64,000 nt of DNA from Cucumis sativus (Eukaryota; Streptophyta; Magnoliopsida; Cucurbitales; Cucurbitaceae): assembly GCF_000004075.3 (NCBI RefSeq), contig NC_026655.2, positions 4,340,001 to 4,404,000 of the forward strand, given 5' to 3'. Under the pieces are notes generated by a model. That model was not told where the DNA came from. It worked only from the letters and a program-made list of their open reading frames with translations, and did no database searches. Shown piece after piece: positions 35,868 through 48,800 of this stretch; the first letter of the stretch is position 1, and every line of letters begins with the position of its first letter. A program made the translations under genes and the position numbers.

Positions 35868-36767
35868 TTACCCATACAATACTAATTTTTCCAAAGCGGA
35901 CCATTGCCTGAGCCGGTAAGAGTATGATGCAATAAGGAAGAAATTAAACATACCCGGAGGAGGTGGAGGAGGTGGAGGAGGTGGAGGAGGTGGAGGAGGA
36001 GGTCTGCAAACAAAAGGATGTAATTCTCCATTTTGACATTTGCACAGAAATTCTTCCGTCTCGTTTCGACCACACACGCCGCCGCCGTATTCCTTACATC
36101 CCTCACAAGCTACGGTGTAAAAATCCCCATATTCAACTTCAAACCCTTCTTTCATTCCCCTTTCCACCACCATCGTTCTGTTCCTTTTCCCTTCCTTAAA
36201 TAACTTCGACGTAATCGTCACTTCAACTTTAATCCTACAACCTACGCTTAATGGACTCAAACTCACCGCTTCAATATTATCCAAAGCATAATTCATTCTC
36301 CCACTTTTTTCCCCTTCCGATCCACACTCAAATGAGAGATTCTGGGTTCCCGGCAGCACCGGACAATCGTACCACACGGACAGATTCAGATCGTTCGAAG
36401 AATACTTGAACAAACTAAAATCCAACGTCGCCGCTTCAATTTCATTATTAGGGCAGTAATCATCGAACAGCTCTGATCTTGCGATCGTCATTCTATGATC
36501 CGATTGACTGATGTTCACAACAATATATTGCCGAGAATGGATTTGAATCGTAGTAGTTTCATTGTCTTTGCAAGTGAGGCGGAATTGTCGACGACCGCAA
36601 AAGGATTGGCGCTCATTCCCCCAAAATGGATAGGAGATGTTAACCAACTCACCGCAGTTGTAATTCACACCGCAAGCTTTGAATTCATCATGGGCATCAT
36701 CGGCAAAACAGAGATGAGGATGAAAGAAAAGAAACGTGAAGGAGAAGAGAAGGACGGAGGATTTCAT
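35868..36767 (-). pseudogene. receptor unit H: type-2 ectodomain without kinase
   Basis: Start ATG at 36765-36767. It encodes a signal peptide (LFSFTFLFFHPHLCFA), a full GUB_WAK_bind and WAK_assoc ectodomain (VNYNCGELVNISYPFWG ... CKEYGGGVCG) and a run of about 17 prolines. The donor site used by the paralogues is preserved (exon would be 35954-36767, 814 nt, phase 1), but no linker exon, TM or kinase follows in the next 2 kb. Without splicing the frame runs on to 35868 and stops, giving a 299-aa secreted-type protein. From about residue 100 onward it is nearly identical to the ectodomain of E. I class it as a truncated gene; a functional soluble ectodomain is possible. Confidence 0.75.
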
Positions 36768-39700
36768 TTGCGTGAAGAAGGATCATGAACATAAACAGAG
36801 GGATTGAGGGTTTAGAAATTTGATGCAATGGAAAGCGCGGAATTGGAATGGTCTCCTTATGCTGACGCTACTTTACATTATACTAAAATGCGTCTTTTTC
36901 CGGGAAAGTGGAGAATAGAAAATTTAGAAATATCTAATTTTTGTGTAATGTGAAATTGATTGAGTTGAAGTTGACTCCATTTATATAATCTTTGGGTCAG
37001 CAAGAACTGAAATTAAATCTACCCCAGAAGCCACCTATGTGTTCTTTTTTTCTTCTCAATCAATTTGTATTCTTTAATTCAATTGGATCAATTTGTTTCA
37101 TCATGGAAATCTCTACTTTATAAATTCAAATCAACCTTCAAATTAATCAAACCAAGACTTTACCATCCAATGTCTATCCACGTCCAACCATTAATCATAA
37201 TAGAAATGTTACTAAAGTAAAATCTACTTTGAATTTACTAGAGTTCTTTTCTTATATGTGAGAGAATTAAACTTTCTAATTTCAAAAGTTGATAGTACAA
37301 ATTTATGTTAGTGAGATTCAACTTTTTTTTTTTGCATTTAGTCAATTTATTCTTTTATCTTAACACATAAAAATAAAAATATTGTCATGTTGCCCACTGC
37401 ATTGAACAAAGCCTATAGAAATTTATTAATTTTAGTTGTTTTTTAATTTAATAACTATTAGAATTTTCGTCAACCAATTTTAAAAAAAAAGTCTTAATTT
37501 TATTTTCTGGACGTCGATTTCCAAGAATTATCACACCAAAACTAAGTGTTTCTTTGTGGGATTCAAAGTCAAGAACGAAGTTGGAAAATAAAATTTCTTT
37601 CAATCTGCTTTTTCCATTCTTCATGAAAAAAAAAAATTGTTTTAGTCATTTTCGATCATTATTAAATTAAATCAAAAGTGAAAATACTATTTTGTCCAAA
37701 AGCTTTTTAGCTTATTCAATTATAACTTATATAATTACTTTAAAATGTTTTTAATTTTGTATCTTATACTTAATTTGTCCAATTTCGCTTGGTTTTCTTT
37801 AATTGTTTTCTATAATTCCACTCGGTGAAATTAATCGAAAATCAAACAAAAGGATATGAATTGGAACTTTTCAATGTATAATTAAAATAAATTAACTATT
37901 TTTTCCTTTTTATTTTCTTCAAATAATTTCAAAAGAAAACCCATTGCCCGTTGGATGTTTGTTTGCTCAAAAGCATTTTCAAAGCACTTTAATAAAATTG
38001 GTTTGTAAAGCACGCTTTAGTTAGTCAATAACCAAATCAGTCACGAGTGATCTTTTTAGGTATAACAAAACTTTTCCACTCTTCTTAATTTTGTATTAAT
38101 TTTGTATAGAATTATTTATGATTCTTCCTAACGTTGAAAAGACGTTTGACTCCAAAGCATTAGCCTCAACCTCAAGCATCATAAAATCTTCAATAAAATA
38201 TTAATAGGGAGAGAATTAGGAATTAGCAATCAAAATATCTTTATTCTATTAAAAAAATTAGAAAAATTGCATTAGATAACAAAAAAAAAAAAATTAGAAA
38301 AAAGCAGCTCATAATATTTTTTTTTTTTTGTATATTGTAAATTTGGCATGATCTCTGGTTTTAAATTTACTATTTTTGCAATTCTAAAAATGTGAGTGAC
38401 ATTGGCTCTATTATTTTTATTTTATTTTTTTTTGCTATTTTTGCAAGCAACAAAGAATGTCAAAATGTACGGGCTATGTTTATGTGCCACGTGATTTCCA
38501 TGATCTTTGTGATAGAAAGAGAACGAAACGAACAAGTCATTCAAGTTTGCCAACACTTGGATCTCGTCCATGACATTTCTCGAATAATCGATAAAGTCCT
38601 CAATTGATGGTTGATCAAATTAACCATGTATTGCATCATTTAGACGATGATAAAAGGGAGGGGTGCTGCTTAATTAAGAGAAATCGAACTCTTGATCCTT
38701 GGATTCCAAAATTTTAATAGGTCATTTTTCTTGAAACGGTAGATAAGAGATCTTCGACAGGCACAAATCATTCGGTCAAAACTCATATAATAGGATTGTC
38801 TTGGATGTAAATCAAATTAAATTGATATGAGGCCCTACAACAAAAGAATGACGAAATCCACCGAACCAAGAAATATGAATGTATTTCCGCTGTTTAAAAA
38901 ATTAAATAATGACATGAACGAAGAGTAGGGGTACATAAGTCTTATTCATGCAAACATCATTATCGTACATGTAAACATTGATGTAACACATAATGTATTT
39001 GACCAAATTCATAACTACAAAACCAAATGCATCTCTAATATTTAGTTTAGTTGTTATTTTAGTTCGCTAATTTAGATTAAGTAACGGTTAATTAGTATTT
39101 TAATATTAACTAGTTAATTATTTTATTTTCTTGTAATCATAATTTTGGTCTAATACCTTAATGACCTTCTTTTTCTACTACAACCAGTAAATCAGTATAG
39201 ATTGAATAATATTTTATTATCGTAGAAAAGAAAATGTCACAATTTAATTTCATCATGAGACTTATAATTTAAAGGTTTCCAATTTTTCTTCGTGAATATA
39301 ATTTTTAGAGAAACAAGTTAATTTATACTCGGATAGAACTTAACTAATACTTATATTAATTTAAGTTCTAAATTGACTTAGTATATTAATATATACAATC
39401 ATACCATTTCAAAAATATTTTACACTTTATTTGTTATTCACTATGGAGTAATCAATTTATACCATTTGTTAATAATAGTTTCTCTCAAAATTTCCTATGC
39501 AAAATGGAAAATTAGATATTGTTTACGTTAAAAAATTTAGTATTATTCCTAGTAAAATTTATAAATCTCACACTATTTATCCAATAATTGTTAAAGTATG
39601 TGTTAAATTAGAGATGAATATGATAGACTGAAAAATCGAGCCAATCAACCAAACCGAAGTCAGTTCATAGAAAAACAAGACAGGTCAGTCGGGGTCAATT

Positions 39701-40048
39701 TAGAAAAGTTTCATATTGAGAATTTTCAAAAAGTATTTCTAAGTGTTAAACTGACTCGATCCTTACTCATCGATGTTGAGTTCGTTTGAATATTTACTAA
39801 ATTGATTGCATAAAAAAAGCTGAATTCGACCAACAATCATCTCTAATTATTAGTTGAACTAAACTTTTATCGGTAATGATAGTCTAATATTTTAAAAATA
39901 TTGAACTCGAAACAAAATGGAATAGGTAGGAACTAATTGGGGGTTACAAGAGAAATAGTGTGAAGTTATGGGACGTTTTAGGAATATAAGTTTCATTAAT
40001 TTTGTCTTTTGTAAAACTATATATTAAAGAAATTAAAAAAAAAAAAAT
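36768..40048. other. long AT-rich spacer
   Basis: About 3.3 kb. It contains the H copy of the upstream block (36768-36880), a weak type-1-like scrap at about 36960-37030, the dispersed repeat at 38357-38400 and a possible decayed inverted-repeat transposon at 39605-39850. No gene supported. Confidence 0.55.
39605..39850. mobile_element. possible decayed hAT-like MITE
   Basis: Begins TTAGAGATGAATATGAT and ends ATCATCTCTAATTA, an imperfect terminal inverted repeat. The interior is rich in CAACCAAACCGAA and TCGGT words. No clean 8-bp target duplication is visible, so this is tentative. Confidence 0.35.
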
Positions 40049-40059
40049 ACAAACGGTTA
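40049..40059 (+). promoter_or_regulatory. MSA-like element (distal)
   Basis: ACAAACGGTTA keeps the AACGG core and right flank of the mitosis-specific activator consensus YCYAACGGYYA. It lies upstream of the kinesin gene. Confidence 0.6.
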
Positions 40060-40148
40060 CATCTTGAAAGCGGGTCCCACAGCAATGTAAACAACAATAA
40101 TTATTAACAATTTAGCAAATAAGAAAAAGAATAAAGAAAAAGAAAAAC

Positions 40149-40159
40149 TAGCCGTTGGG
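40149..40159 (-). promoter_or_regulatory. MSA element (exact consensus match)
   Basis: On the minus strand CCCAACGGCTA matches YCYAACGGYYA at every position. MSA elements are bound by three-repeat MYB (MYB3R) factors and drive G2/M expression; NACK kinesin genes are known targets. Its distance to the CT-rich leader (about 40238) fits a proximal promoter site. Confidence 0.8.
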
Positions 40160-40892
40160 AGCACTCTGGATTCAAATTAATTGGTCGTACGCCCAGCAAA
40201 ACACAAACGCCTTTTCATTTCGGAGAGACAAACGATACTCCCTCTCTCTCTCTCTCTTTCTCTCGTTCTTTCTTTCTCTCAAATTTCTATCCGAAAACCC
40301 TCATAAGGCAACTTCATAGCTCTCTCTTCTGTCCCTGCGAGATCAGATTGTGTTGGCCATCTAAGTTCCGACGCCAACAATTCTGCTCGAATTTAATGTG
40401 AGAACTACTACTTTTCTTGAATTTAGATTTTTCTTTTTTTTGCTTTGAGAACTACTTTGATTTTGTTTCTGTAGAATGCTTGTTGTATTTCTGCCATTTC
40501 TTCCATTTTAAGCTTGTTGAGTGAGTTACTGAAGCGGAAGTTTCCATTTCCACTAAAATCCGACTTCTAACAATGTGTCACTGAGTTTTTTAGGGTATGT
40601 AGAAATTTTAAGATCGGAATCACCCACGATACTCCTACTAGGTTTAGTCATGGTTTAGCTCAATATATGGAGGCCTAGACTAGAAATGTTGCTAATTTGG
40701 GTGGCTCTTCTTAATTTTTTACATTGTCGGCGTGACTGACGTTTGATTTTCTTCAACTCTGTTTATTTGAAGGAGAAATGAGTTTGGTTATAGTAAATTC
40801 GTTTGTTTTAGCTGTTCTTTAATCACTTTCCTACCATTTCAGTATTTTGGGTTCGACTGTGAGGGAGAAATAGGCAGATATAAAGTATCACG

Positions 40893-43800
40893 ATGACTAT
40901 CAGAACGCCTGCAACTCCAGCTTCTAAAATAGAGAGGACGCCAGCGTCAACACCTGGAGGACCTCGATCTAAGGAAGAAAAGATCGTTGTTACTGTGCGG
41001 TTAAGGCCTCTGAGTAAAAAGGAGCAGCAAGCGAAGGATCAAATGGCATGGGAGTGCATTGATGATAATACGATTGTGTACAAATCTCAGCCTCAGGAAC
41101 GTCAAACTCAACCGGCCTCGTTCACATTTGATAAAGTTTTCAGTCCCGCTTCTTTGACTGAAGCAGTATATGAGGAAGGAGTAAAGAATGTTGCCTTATC
41201 TGCTCTAATGGGCATCAACGGTAGTTTAAAGAATTATCCATTCATCTTTTTTACACCCAAATTAGGTGATTATACATTCAAATGACCGTATATTGGTTTT
41301 ATGTTGCAGCCACCATATTCGCTTATGGGCAAACTAGTAGTGGAAAGACATTTACAATGAGGGGGATAACTGAGAAAGCTGTTAATGATATCTACAAACA
41401 TATTAGTAATGTAAGTTGTGACTGTTTGGAACGGAATTATTTTCTGCTGGTACTTTGGTACCTTAAATAATCATCAGCCATTCTTGGTTATTTTACAGAC
41501 ACCCGAGAGAGATTTTACAATAAGAATTTCAGGACTTGAAATATACAATGAGAACGTCAGGGATCTATTGAATACAGAATCAGGTCGGAATCTAAAGCTT
41601 CATGATGACCCAGAGGTACTATTCATAATAACATGTATAAGGGTTAAAGGAAATATGCTCCACTGAATAATTTCTGTTTACAATCTACTGAATTGTTTCT
41701 CTTTATGCAGAAAGGTACAATGGTTGAGAAACTAGTAGAGGAAACCGCGAATAATGATCAACATTTAAGACAATTGATTAGCATCTGTGAGGGTAAGAAC
41801 TATTGTGTCCTTACTTAAATTTGCCCAATGCCCTCCATAATACACTGCTTTAACATTTGCTCAATTTTATGCTGTAGCTCAAAGACAAGTTGGTGAAACT
41901 GCCTTGAATGACTATAGCTCTCGGTCACACCAGATAATAAGGCTGGTTAGTTTGATGGGAATTATCCACCTTTGATGGTCTTATCTAAAAGGTTTACTTT
42001 TTCAGCTTTTGGATTGTACAATAAATTCTTTTGATTGTATGTGCAGACAATTCAAAGTACCCTACGAGAAAATTCAGATTGTGTTAGGTCTTTTGTAGCA
42101 AGCTTGGTAGGAAAATTTCTTTTGCACTCTTTTTATCTACAATCTTGTACTTTTTTAATAACTTTTTCTTGGACTTACTAATTTCAACATCGTGCAGAAT
42201 TTTGTTGATTTAGCTGGAAGTGAGAGAGCTTCACAAACACATGCTGATGGTGCTAGGCTAAGAGAAGGCTGTCATATTAACCTTAGTTTGATGACGCTCA
42301 CAACTGTGATCAGAAAGCTAAGGTCAGAATCTGTTTCGTGAAAAAAATTTACATTCATTGTATCTGATATATATATATATATATTCTTTTTTTTTAACTT
42401 TTTGCAGCAGTATTCTTCTATATTGCATCTAAAGTTTTTTGTTTATTGTTGCAGTCTTGGAAAGAGAAGTGGCCATATACCTTATAGAGACTCAAAACTC
42501 ACCCGCATATTGCAGCATTCGCTTGGTGGAAATGCACGAACCGCCATTATATGCACATTGAGTCCAGCATTGACTCATGTTGAACAATCTCGGAATACTT
42601 TGTACTTTGCCACCCGGGCAAAGGAAGTGACTAATAACGCCCAAGTTAATATGGTAATAACGATATTTATCCTCACCACAGTTTTAATTTATGCAAAAGG
42701 ATTTCCGTTAACTTTTTGTTTGAAAATTTTTAAACAGGTTGTGTCGGACAAACAATTGGTCAAACATTTACAGAAGGAAGTTGCCAGGCTAGAAGCAGAA
42801 CTGCGCACTCCTGATCCAAAACGGGAGAAAGATCTAAAAATCCAACAGGTAACTTTACAATTCAATCTAACAATTTCTCTACATAAAGTTGAGTGAATCA
42901 TCCAGAACTTAGCGTTTGATTAAAATCCAGATGGAAATGGAGATTGAAGAATTAAAACGAGAAAGAGACCTTGCCCAATCCCAGGTTGATGAGCTCCGCA
43001 GAAAACTTGAGGAGGACCAGCAGGTCTCTCTCCCTGTCCCTTCTCTCTTCTTGTACTCACTGACAATATTTTTTTCCTTAACAATATATCACGTTCCTTG
43101 AGATCATGAAATAACATCCATTTTTATTCTCAGGGTTTTAACCCAATTGAATCTACCCGTCCTCCAGTGAAGAAGTGTTTGTCCTTTACTGGTGCATTGT
43201 CTCAGAGACTCGACAGCAAGGACCTTGGCCGTGGTATGATATTAAGGCAGTCAATGATGAGACAATCATCTACTGCTCCTTTCACACTTATGCATGAAAT
43301 TCGTAAGCTGGAACATCTCCAGGAGCAGCTAGGGGAGGAAGCTAATAGAGCCCTCGAAGTATTGCAAAAGGAGGTGGCTTGTCACAGACTGGGGAACCAA
43401 GATGCCGCAGAAACAATTGCCAAACTACAAGCTGAAATAAGAGAAATGAGATCAGTCCGTTCAGAGCCCAAAGAGGTTGAGGTTGGGAGTGTTATTGCTA
43501 CTAACCAGAGTGTAGGTGCTAATCTTAAGGAAGAGATAACACGGCTTCATTCTCAAGGTAGCACCATTGCCAATTTAGAAGAGCAGCTTGAAAATGTTCA
43601 GAAGTCTATTGACAAGTTGGTAATGTCTCTGCCAAGTAATTATCAGCAGTTCATGAGCAGTGAATCAACTCCCAAACAAAAAAGTTCCACAAAAAAGAAG
43701 AAATTGCTTCCTTTGGCCTCAAGTAATATTACCAACCGGCAAAACTTTTTAAGATCTCCATGCTCACCTTCAACAACTTCCCAACAAGTACTGGAGTCCG

Positions 43801-44939
43801 ATATTGAAAATAGAGCTCCTGAGAATGATGATGTCATCTCATCTGAGATTTTGCGCGAGTCTGAGAAAGAGACCCCAACAAAGAGTGAAGAAGGTGGAGA
43901 TGTCTCATCAAAAGAGAGCACTCCTTGTTATCGAAGATCAAGTTCTGTAAACATGAAGAAAATGCAAAAGATGTTCCAAAATGCAGCAGAAGAAAACGTA
44001 AGAAGCATAAGAGCATATGTGACAGAATTGAAAGAACGTGTGGCCAAACTTCAGTATCAAAAACAGCTACTTGTTTGTCAGGTGTGCAGAATTGTTGTTG
44101 AATTTCATCCATTAAAGATTTGTGACCATTTCTAATCATCACTAAGACTGCATTTTTTTTTCCATGGCGTATGTAGGTCCTTGAGCTGGAAGCAAATGAA
44201 GCAGCTGGCAACAAATTAGATTGTGATGAAAACACATTTGACCAGGATGACGATCAAGTTCCGTGGCATTTAACTTTCAGGGAGCAAAGGCAGCAGATTA
44301 TTGAGTTATGGGATGCTTGCTATGTTTCCATTATTCACAGGTCTCAGTTCTACTTGTTATTCAAGGGCGACGAGGCTGATCAGATTTACCTGGAAGTAGA
44401 GATGAGGCGATTAACATGGTTGCACGATCACCTAGCGGAATTTGGCAATGCTAGTCCAGCTCACGTTGGAGATGAGCCAACAATCTCTCGCTCGTCAAGG
44501 TTTCTTTTCTCTCCTTTTCAACCTCTTACTTTTGATTAATTGGAATGATTACCCTAATCTTTCCCCCCTCCGTCTTGTTCTATTTTTTGTTTTTTTTTTT
44601 TGTTTTTGTAGCATGAGAGCGTTGAGACGTGAAAGAGAGTTTCTTGCAAAGAGATTAACTACACGTTTGACAGCAGAAGAAAGAGATGCGTTGTACATTA
44701 AATGGGAAGTACCGCTTGAAGGGAAACAAAGGAAAATCCAATTTGTAAACAAGCTCTGGACGAATCCTCACGACCCCAAGCATATTCAGGACAGTGCAGA
44801 GATAGTGGCAAAGCTTGTTGGGTTTCGTGAAGGAGGCAACATGTCCAGGGAGATGTTTGAACTCAATTTTGTTGTTCCTTCCGACAAAAGACCATGGATC
44901 ATGGGATGGAACCCAATTTCAAACCTTCTTAATTTGTAA
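40893..44939 (+). CDS. NACK1: NACK1/HINKEL-type kinesin (KIN-7), cytokinesis motor
   Basis: Plus-end motor of the phragmoplast that binds and activates the NPK1-type MAPKKK at the growing cell plate (family knowledge). Thirteen exons: 40893-41220, 41310-41410, 41499-41615, 41711-41792, 41878-41945, 42047-42106, 42198-42322, 42455-42653, 42738-42848, 42931-43023, 43134-44081, 44177-44499 and 44612-44939. They sum to 960 aa, the family size. N-terminal basic leader with Thr-Pro sites (RTPATPASK), motor starting [13 protein letters not shown]-loop [15 protein letters not shown], switch [10 protein letters not shown], switch [11 protein letters not shown], coiled coils (about residues 370-420 and around 500), and the C-terminal NACK domain ([20 protein letters not shown]). 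CT-rich leader at 40238-40280. An intron in the 5' UTR (about 40399-40842) is possible. MSA elements lie upstream. Confidence 0.95.
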
Positions 44940-45576
44940 GAAAATAGATTTTTTTGTAAGTACCTTACCTTCTTTTTGTATATCTTGTATTGTGTCTGAT
45001 TGGACACAACAAAAGATTGATCTTTTCGTATCATTACTTTCAATCTGAATAAAAGAATTTAATTCATTTCTCCTTCTTGATTAGAGATTAGTCTCCATCT
45101 GCACCGACACTTGTGTGATTCCAAATATAACTCTGCTTTTATTGATTATGAGTTCTGGATGCCTATTTTTATTGTGACTTTCCTGATTATGTATTTGTTT
45201 CTCCACTCCATAGTTCATGATAGTTTTTCTCTTTTTTATGGGGGGCGGGGGAGAAAATTGGTCCAAATCTGAATTTTTCTATTACAAACAATCATCTGCT
45301 GCAGAGTACAAGAGCTAAGACAAAAATGGAGGATGCATAAGAGCAGGACTCAACATAACTCCCCATTTCAATATCTAACTCTCTGATCTCACTACAAACA
45401 CTGTAACACAAAACCATAGAGAGACACACTGAAGTCAAACACCCACACACATAGATTATATTCTTTTAGCTAGTAATTAAGCGCGTAATAATGGACCCAG
45501 AACAGTAGGAAATTAGAGGTCTTAAAAAAGTTCCATTGATGTGGAAAAGCCTTGAGGAAGGAAGGGGGACCAAATC
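44940..45576. other. convergent spacer between kinesin and nsLTP genes
   Basis: Holds the 3' UTRs of the two convergent genes. AATAAA at about 45047-45052 is a plausible kinesin poly(A) signal. No gene seen. Confidence 0.55.
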
Positions 45577-45849
45577 CTAGCACTTGGGGAATGGAGTTCC
45601 ACAAGTGTTAGCAACTTTCCTTGCATTAGGAGAGGCCACAAACTTCTTTAGAGTGGGGTTCTGCATGTACTTGCAGAGGCAGGGTTTCTGTTCCTTAATC
45701 TTAGAGCAACATAGCTTAGAAGGTGGAACTGAAGATGTTATTGCACTAACGCAGGAGCTTAGTTGCACTGGACTGCATGTCACTGCCATTGTGATCTCCA
45801 CCGTCATAAACATCACTATGATACTTAGTGCAATCTGTGATGCCTTCAT
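45577..45849 (-). CDS. type-2 non-specific lipid-transfer protein
   Basis: Secreted small lipid carrier, 90 aa, no intron. Start chosen at 45849 (MKASQIALSI) because a TATA box at 45977-45984 puts the transcript start near 45950, and an N-terminal signal peptide follows (IALSIIVMFMTVEITMA). The mature protein has the eight-cysteine pattern C-X7-C-X13-CC-X8-CXC-X23-C-X6-C, which is the type-2 spacing, with Leu in the CXC centre. Likely role is lipid shuttling in cuticle or suberin formation or defence; substrate not predictable. An upstream in-frame extension to 46062 exists but crosses the TATA box, so it is unlikely to be translated. Confidence 0.93.
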   Translation of the reverse strand: MKASQIALSIIVMFMTVEITMAVTCSPVQLSSCVSAITSSVPPSKLCCSKIKEQKPCLCKYMQNPTLKKFVASPNARKVANTCGTPFPKC

Positions 45850-48800
45850 TTTCTTTCTTTTAAGGCAGTTGAACTTTAGGGGTGTGTGTGTGAAAGAGAA
45901 AGAGAGAAAGAGGTAGAGAGAGAGATAGAATTGAGAGATGTGGAATGTTGGGTGAAAATGGCTTAAGTTGCTTCTCAATTTATAGCCGCAAGGTGAAGGT
46001 CTTGAAAGCAAGAGATCATCATCAAGGGTCATGTTCACATTTCTGTTTTTGTAGGTTATCAAAGAAAAGGGACAGTAGCAGCGGAAGAGAAAATGTCCTG
46101 AAATTTTGGCTACCTTGAAAATCTCAGTACCAAAAGGACAAATAGTGGACTTGAAAGATCTCTCGTGCTACCAATTGGGCTTCTTAATCATTGCACCAAA
46201 TTTCAAAGGTGCAACAGTTCCCTCCTCTCACTTTTCTCCACATTGTACGGTAATCATCTCTACTTGTTACTCAGTTATAATTATAAGTTTAACACATTAC
46301 ATATACATTGATTTACATAGAAAGACGGACAGCTACGACAATGTGCTAAACATCAATGCATATATTAATATTTTATGAGTTTTTTCGACATTCAACTATT
46401 ATAGACTCAAGCAGATTATCACGTGAAATTAGTCAATACGTACGTAAACTAGTATGAGACGAATGAATATGAAAAAAATGTATGAAAAGTCATCCCTCAT
46501 AATTATGAAACAGTTTTTTTCTCCATTGTTTCTGTTTTGGTTTTTCCATTCCCTTCTACTTTTTTTTTCCTTTTCCATTTCAATCATTGCTTGGCATCAA
46601 ATGAAATTATGGAGAGCCCACTTGTTGTAATGGGGAACTGTGGTTTTCTTTCGGTGAGGTTGATGGGAATATAATTGTTACATCTCCATCCATAGGAATA
46701 GTTCTTTCTCATTCAGCAGCCACATGGAATATCATCATTGAGTACACCTTCTTTTTGCTATTTCACCTTAATAACTATTACTCACCACTTTTCTTTTTCA
46801 CTAAAGGCCTCTCTCTTTTTTATTTATTACTATTTTTTTCTAAGAAATCCTATTGACCATCAAAATTACTTGGAAGTTACTCAAGAATCTTGATGGACTT
46901 AAGGTCATATTTATCACTTTACCTAGAGAATTGGAAGTAGAGAAATCTAAGTTCTTACTTACTTTTTCACGTTCTTCTTACTTCCAAAACTTACTGATAA
47001 GTAAAATATAATTATATATCAATCTTTGTATTTGAATGACCATAGGTCCCTAGTAAACCATATAGTTGTAGCCAATAATAGCATTTGGAAATGAAACGCT
47101 TTTTCAACAAGTCCTTTTCTATTATATTTTTTTCAAAAAAAGAAAAGAAAAAAATAATTTCTACTTATAAAATTGGTTAAGAAACAACGAACACATATAT
47201 ATATATATAAAAATTGATAAATATTGTTATAATTAGTTGATGAAACTTTTATTACAACTTAATTGAACTATACTTAACCCTTTCTTTTTTTTCAAGGTAA
47301 GACAACATTCTAAAGTTATATTGTAAATATTATCTTGCAAATAAATGCAAACATAAATTTAAAAAATAATATTAAGAGTGAAATGATGTTAAAAATGAAA
47401 GTTTAGGATAGTAAAGGAAGAGAAAACTATGATCGATTCAAACGATATGTGAAGATTTAAATGAAAAAGTTTGAAGGAGTAATATTAGTTATAGGTTTTG
47501 TTATATAGTATATATGTATGGTAGAAGGTTGGTTAAGAATGATAATACAATATATATATATGGATGGGTCATTCATTCATTTAAAATGATGATAGGTTGC
47601 TTTTACTTTAGTAGAGATGTGTGCATGCTCACTTGATTAACTATTATGATCATACTCTTCACAATCATTAGTTCACTATCACTAAGCAATAAGCATGCTC
47701 TCTCTCTCTCTACTTCTCCACTCCTATAATTTTCTACTTCTTTTTCCTTTTCATTTCCCACCCTCTCTTATCATCTATCCATCCCGCTCTAATCAATGGT
47801 GTGTTTAAATTACATTTTTAAGTTATTTTGAAAAATAGAGAAAAAAAAACTAAAGTGTTCAGAAGCAATTTTTAAGTATATTCTAAACATTTTTAAAGAA
47901 AATGAGTTTCTTAAAAAATATTTTTTTCTTAATTCAATTCAAACTTATTTCGAACTTAGGAAACTTTTCATTCCATATTCATTTCATATATGCAAATATT
48001 AAACTCGAATCCTTCATTAATGTCATGCAAAAGCTCAAGAGATGAAAAAAATGTTTTTTTTTTATTTTAAATTTTTGATTGGACAGTAGAAAATATAACA
48101 ACCAAAATCAAAATATTAGCGTATTTAACATTTAAAAAAAAATAATAAAGGTAACAGAGTTTATATCAATAGATTTCTATCATGTCTATCGATGATAAAT
48201 CATACTATTAATAGTCTATCCAGAAATTTATCCTTCGTAGACTTTGTTATATGTGTATTCTTTTAAAAATGTTACTACATTCGTCCTTAATTATTATTCT
48301 TAAAATTGATTACCATTACTCTTCCTTCCAATTTGTAGTACTCCAAAATAGCAACCTTATTCGTCACATTGACTTTGGGCCAAAACTTCATTCACTTCTG
48401 GGCTGAATATATCGGCCCACTTCTGGTCCATTTTTGTGTACCCACGTTTTCTTTTCTTTCTTTTTTCATACAATTTGAAAAATACCTAAAGCTATAAACA
48501 CTTCTTCAAGAATCAATAAACAATTAAGTTAACTATTTGTTGAAATTTATTCAAACATGGGATAGTTAATTTCATATCAAAACCTCCAAATTGTACTTCA
48601 AATATAAGAAAATTAACCCATAATATAAATAAAACAACACTTCAAATCAAATTATCTAATTATTCAAGTTATACTAAACAATCAAATCATATGAAAAAAA
48701 ATTCCTTCACCCACTACATCGGTTCCAAGATTCTATGATACATTATTTGTTTTCTACTACACTACGACAATACATGTCAACAAAAGAATCACATGTAATT

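Noticed and set aside
45850-46062. N-terminal extension of the nsLTP frame to 161 aa
   Set aside because: It spans the TATA box and destroys the signal peptide position. The 90-aa form fits the family.
46106-46378. 90-aa plus-strand open frame upstream of the nsLTP gene
   Set aside because: Begins plausibly (MATLKISVPKGQ) but loses any protein-like character and has no known domain. It probably overlaps promoter sequence.
47570-47720. Possible MIR gene near GTGCATGCTCACTTGATT
   Set aside because: I compared it with well-known conserved plant miRNAs (for example miR156 and its star strand) and saw no real match and no convincing hairpin.
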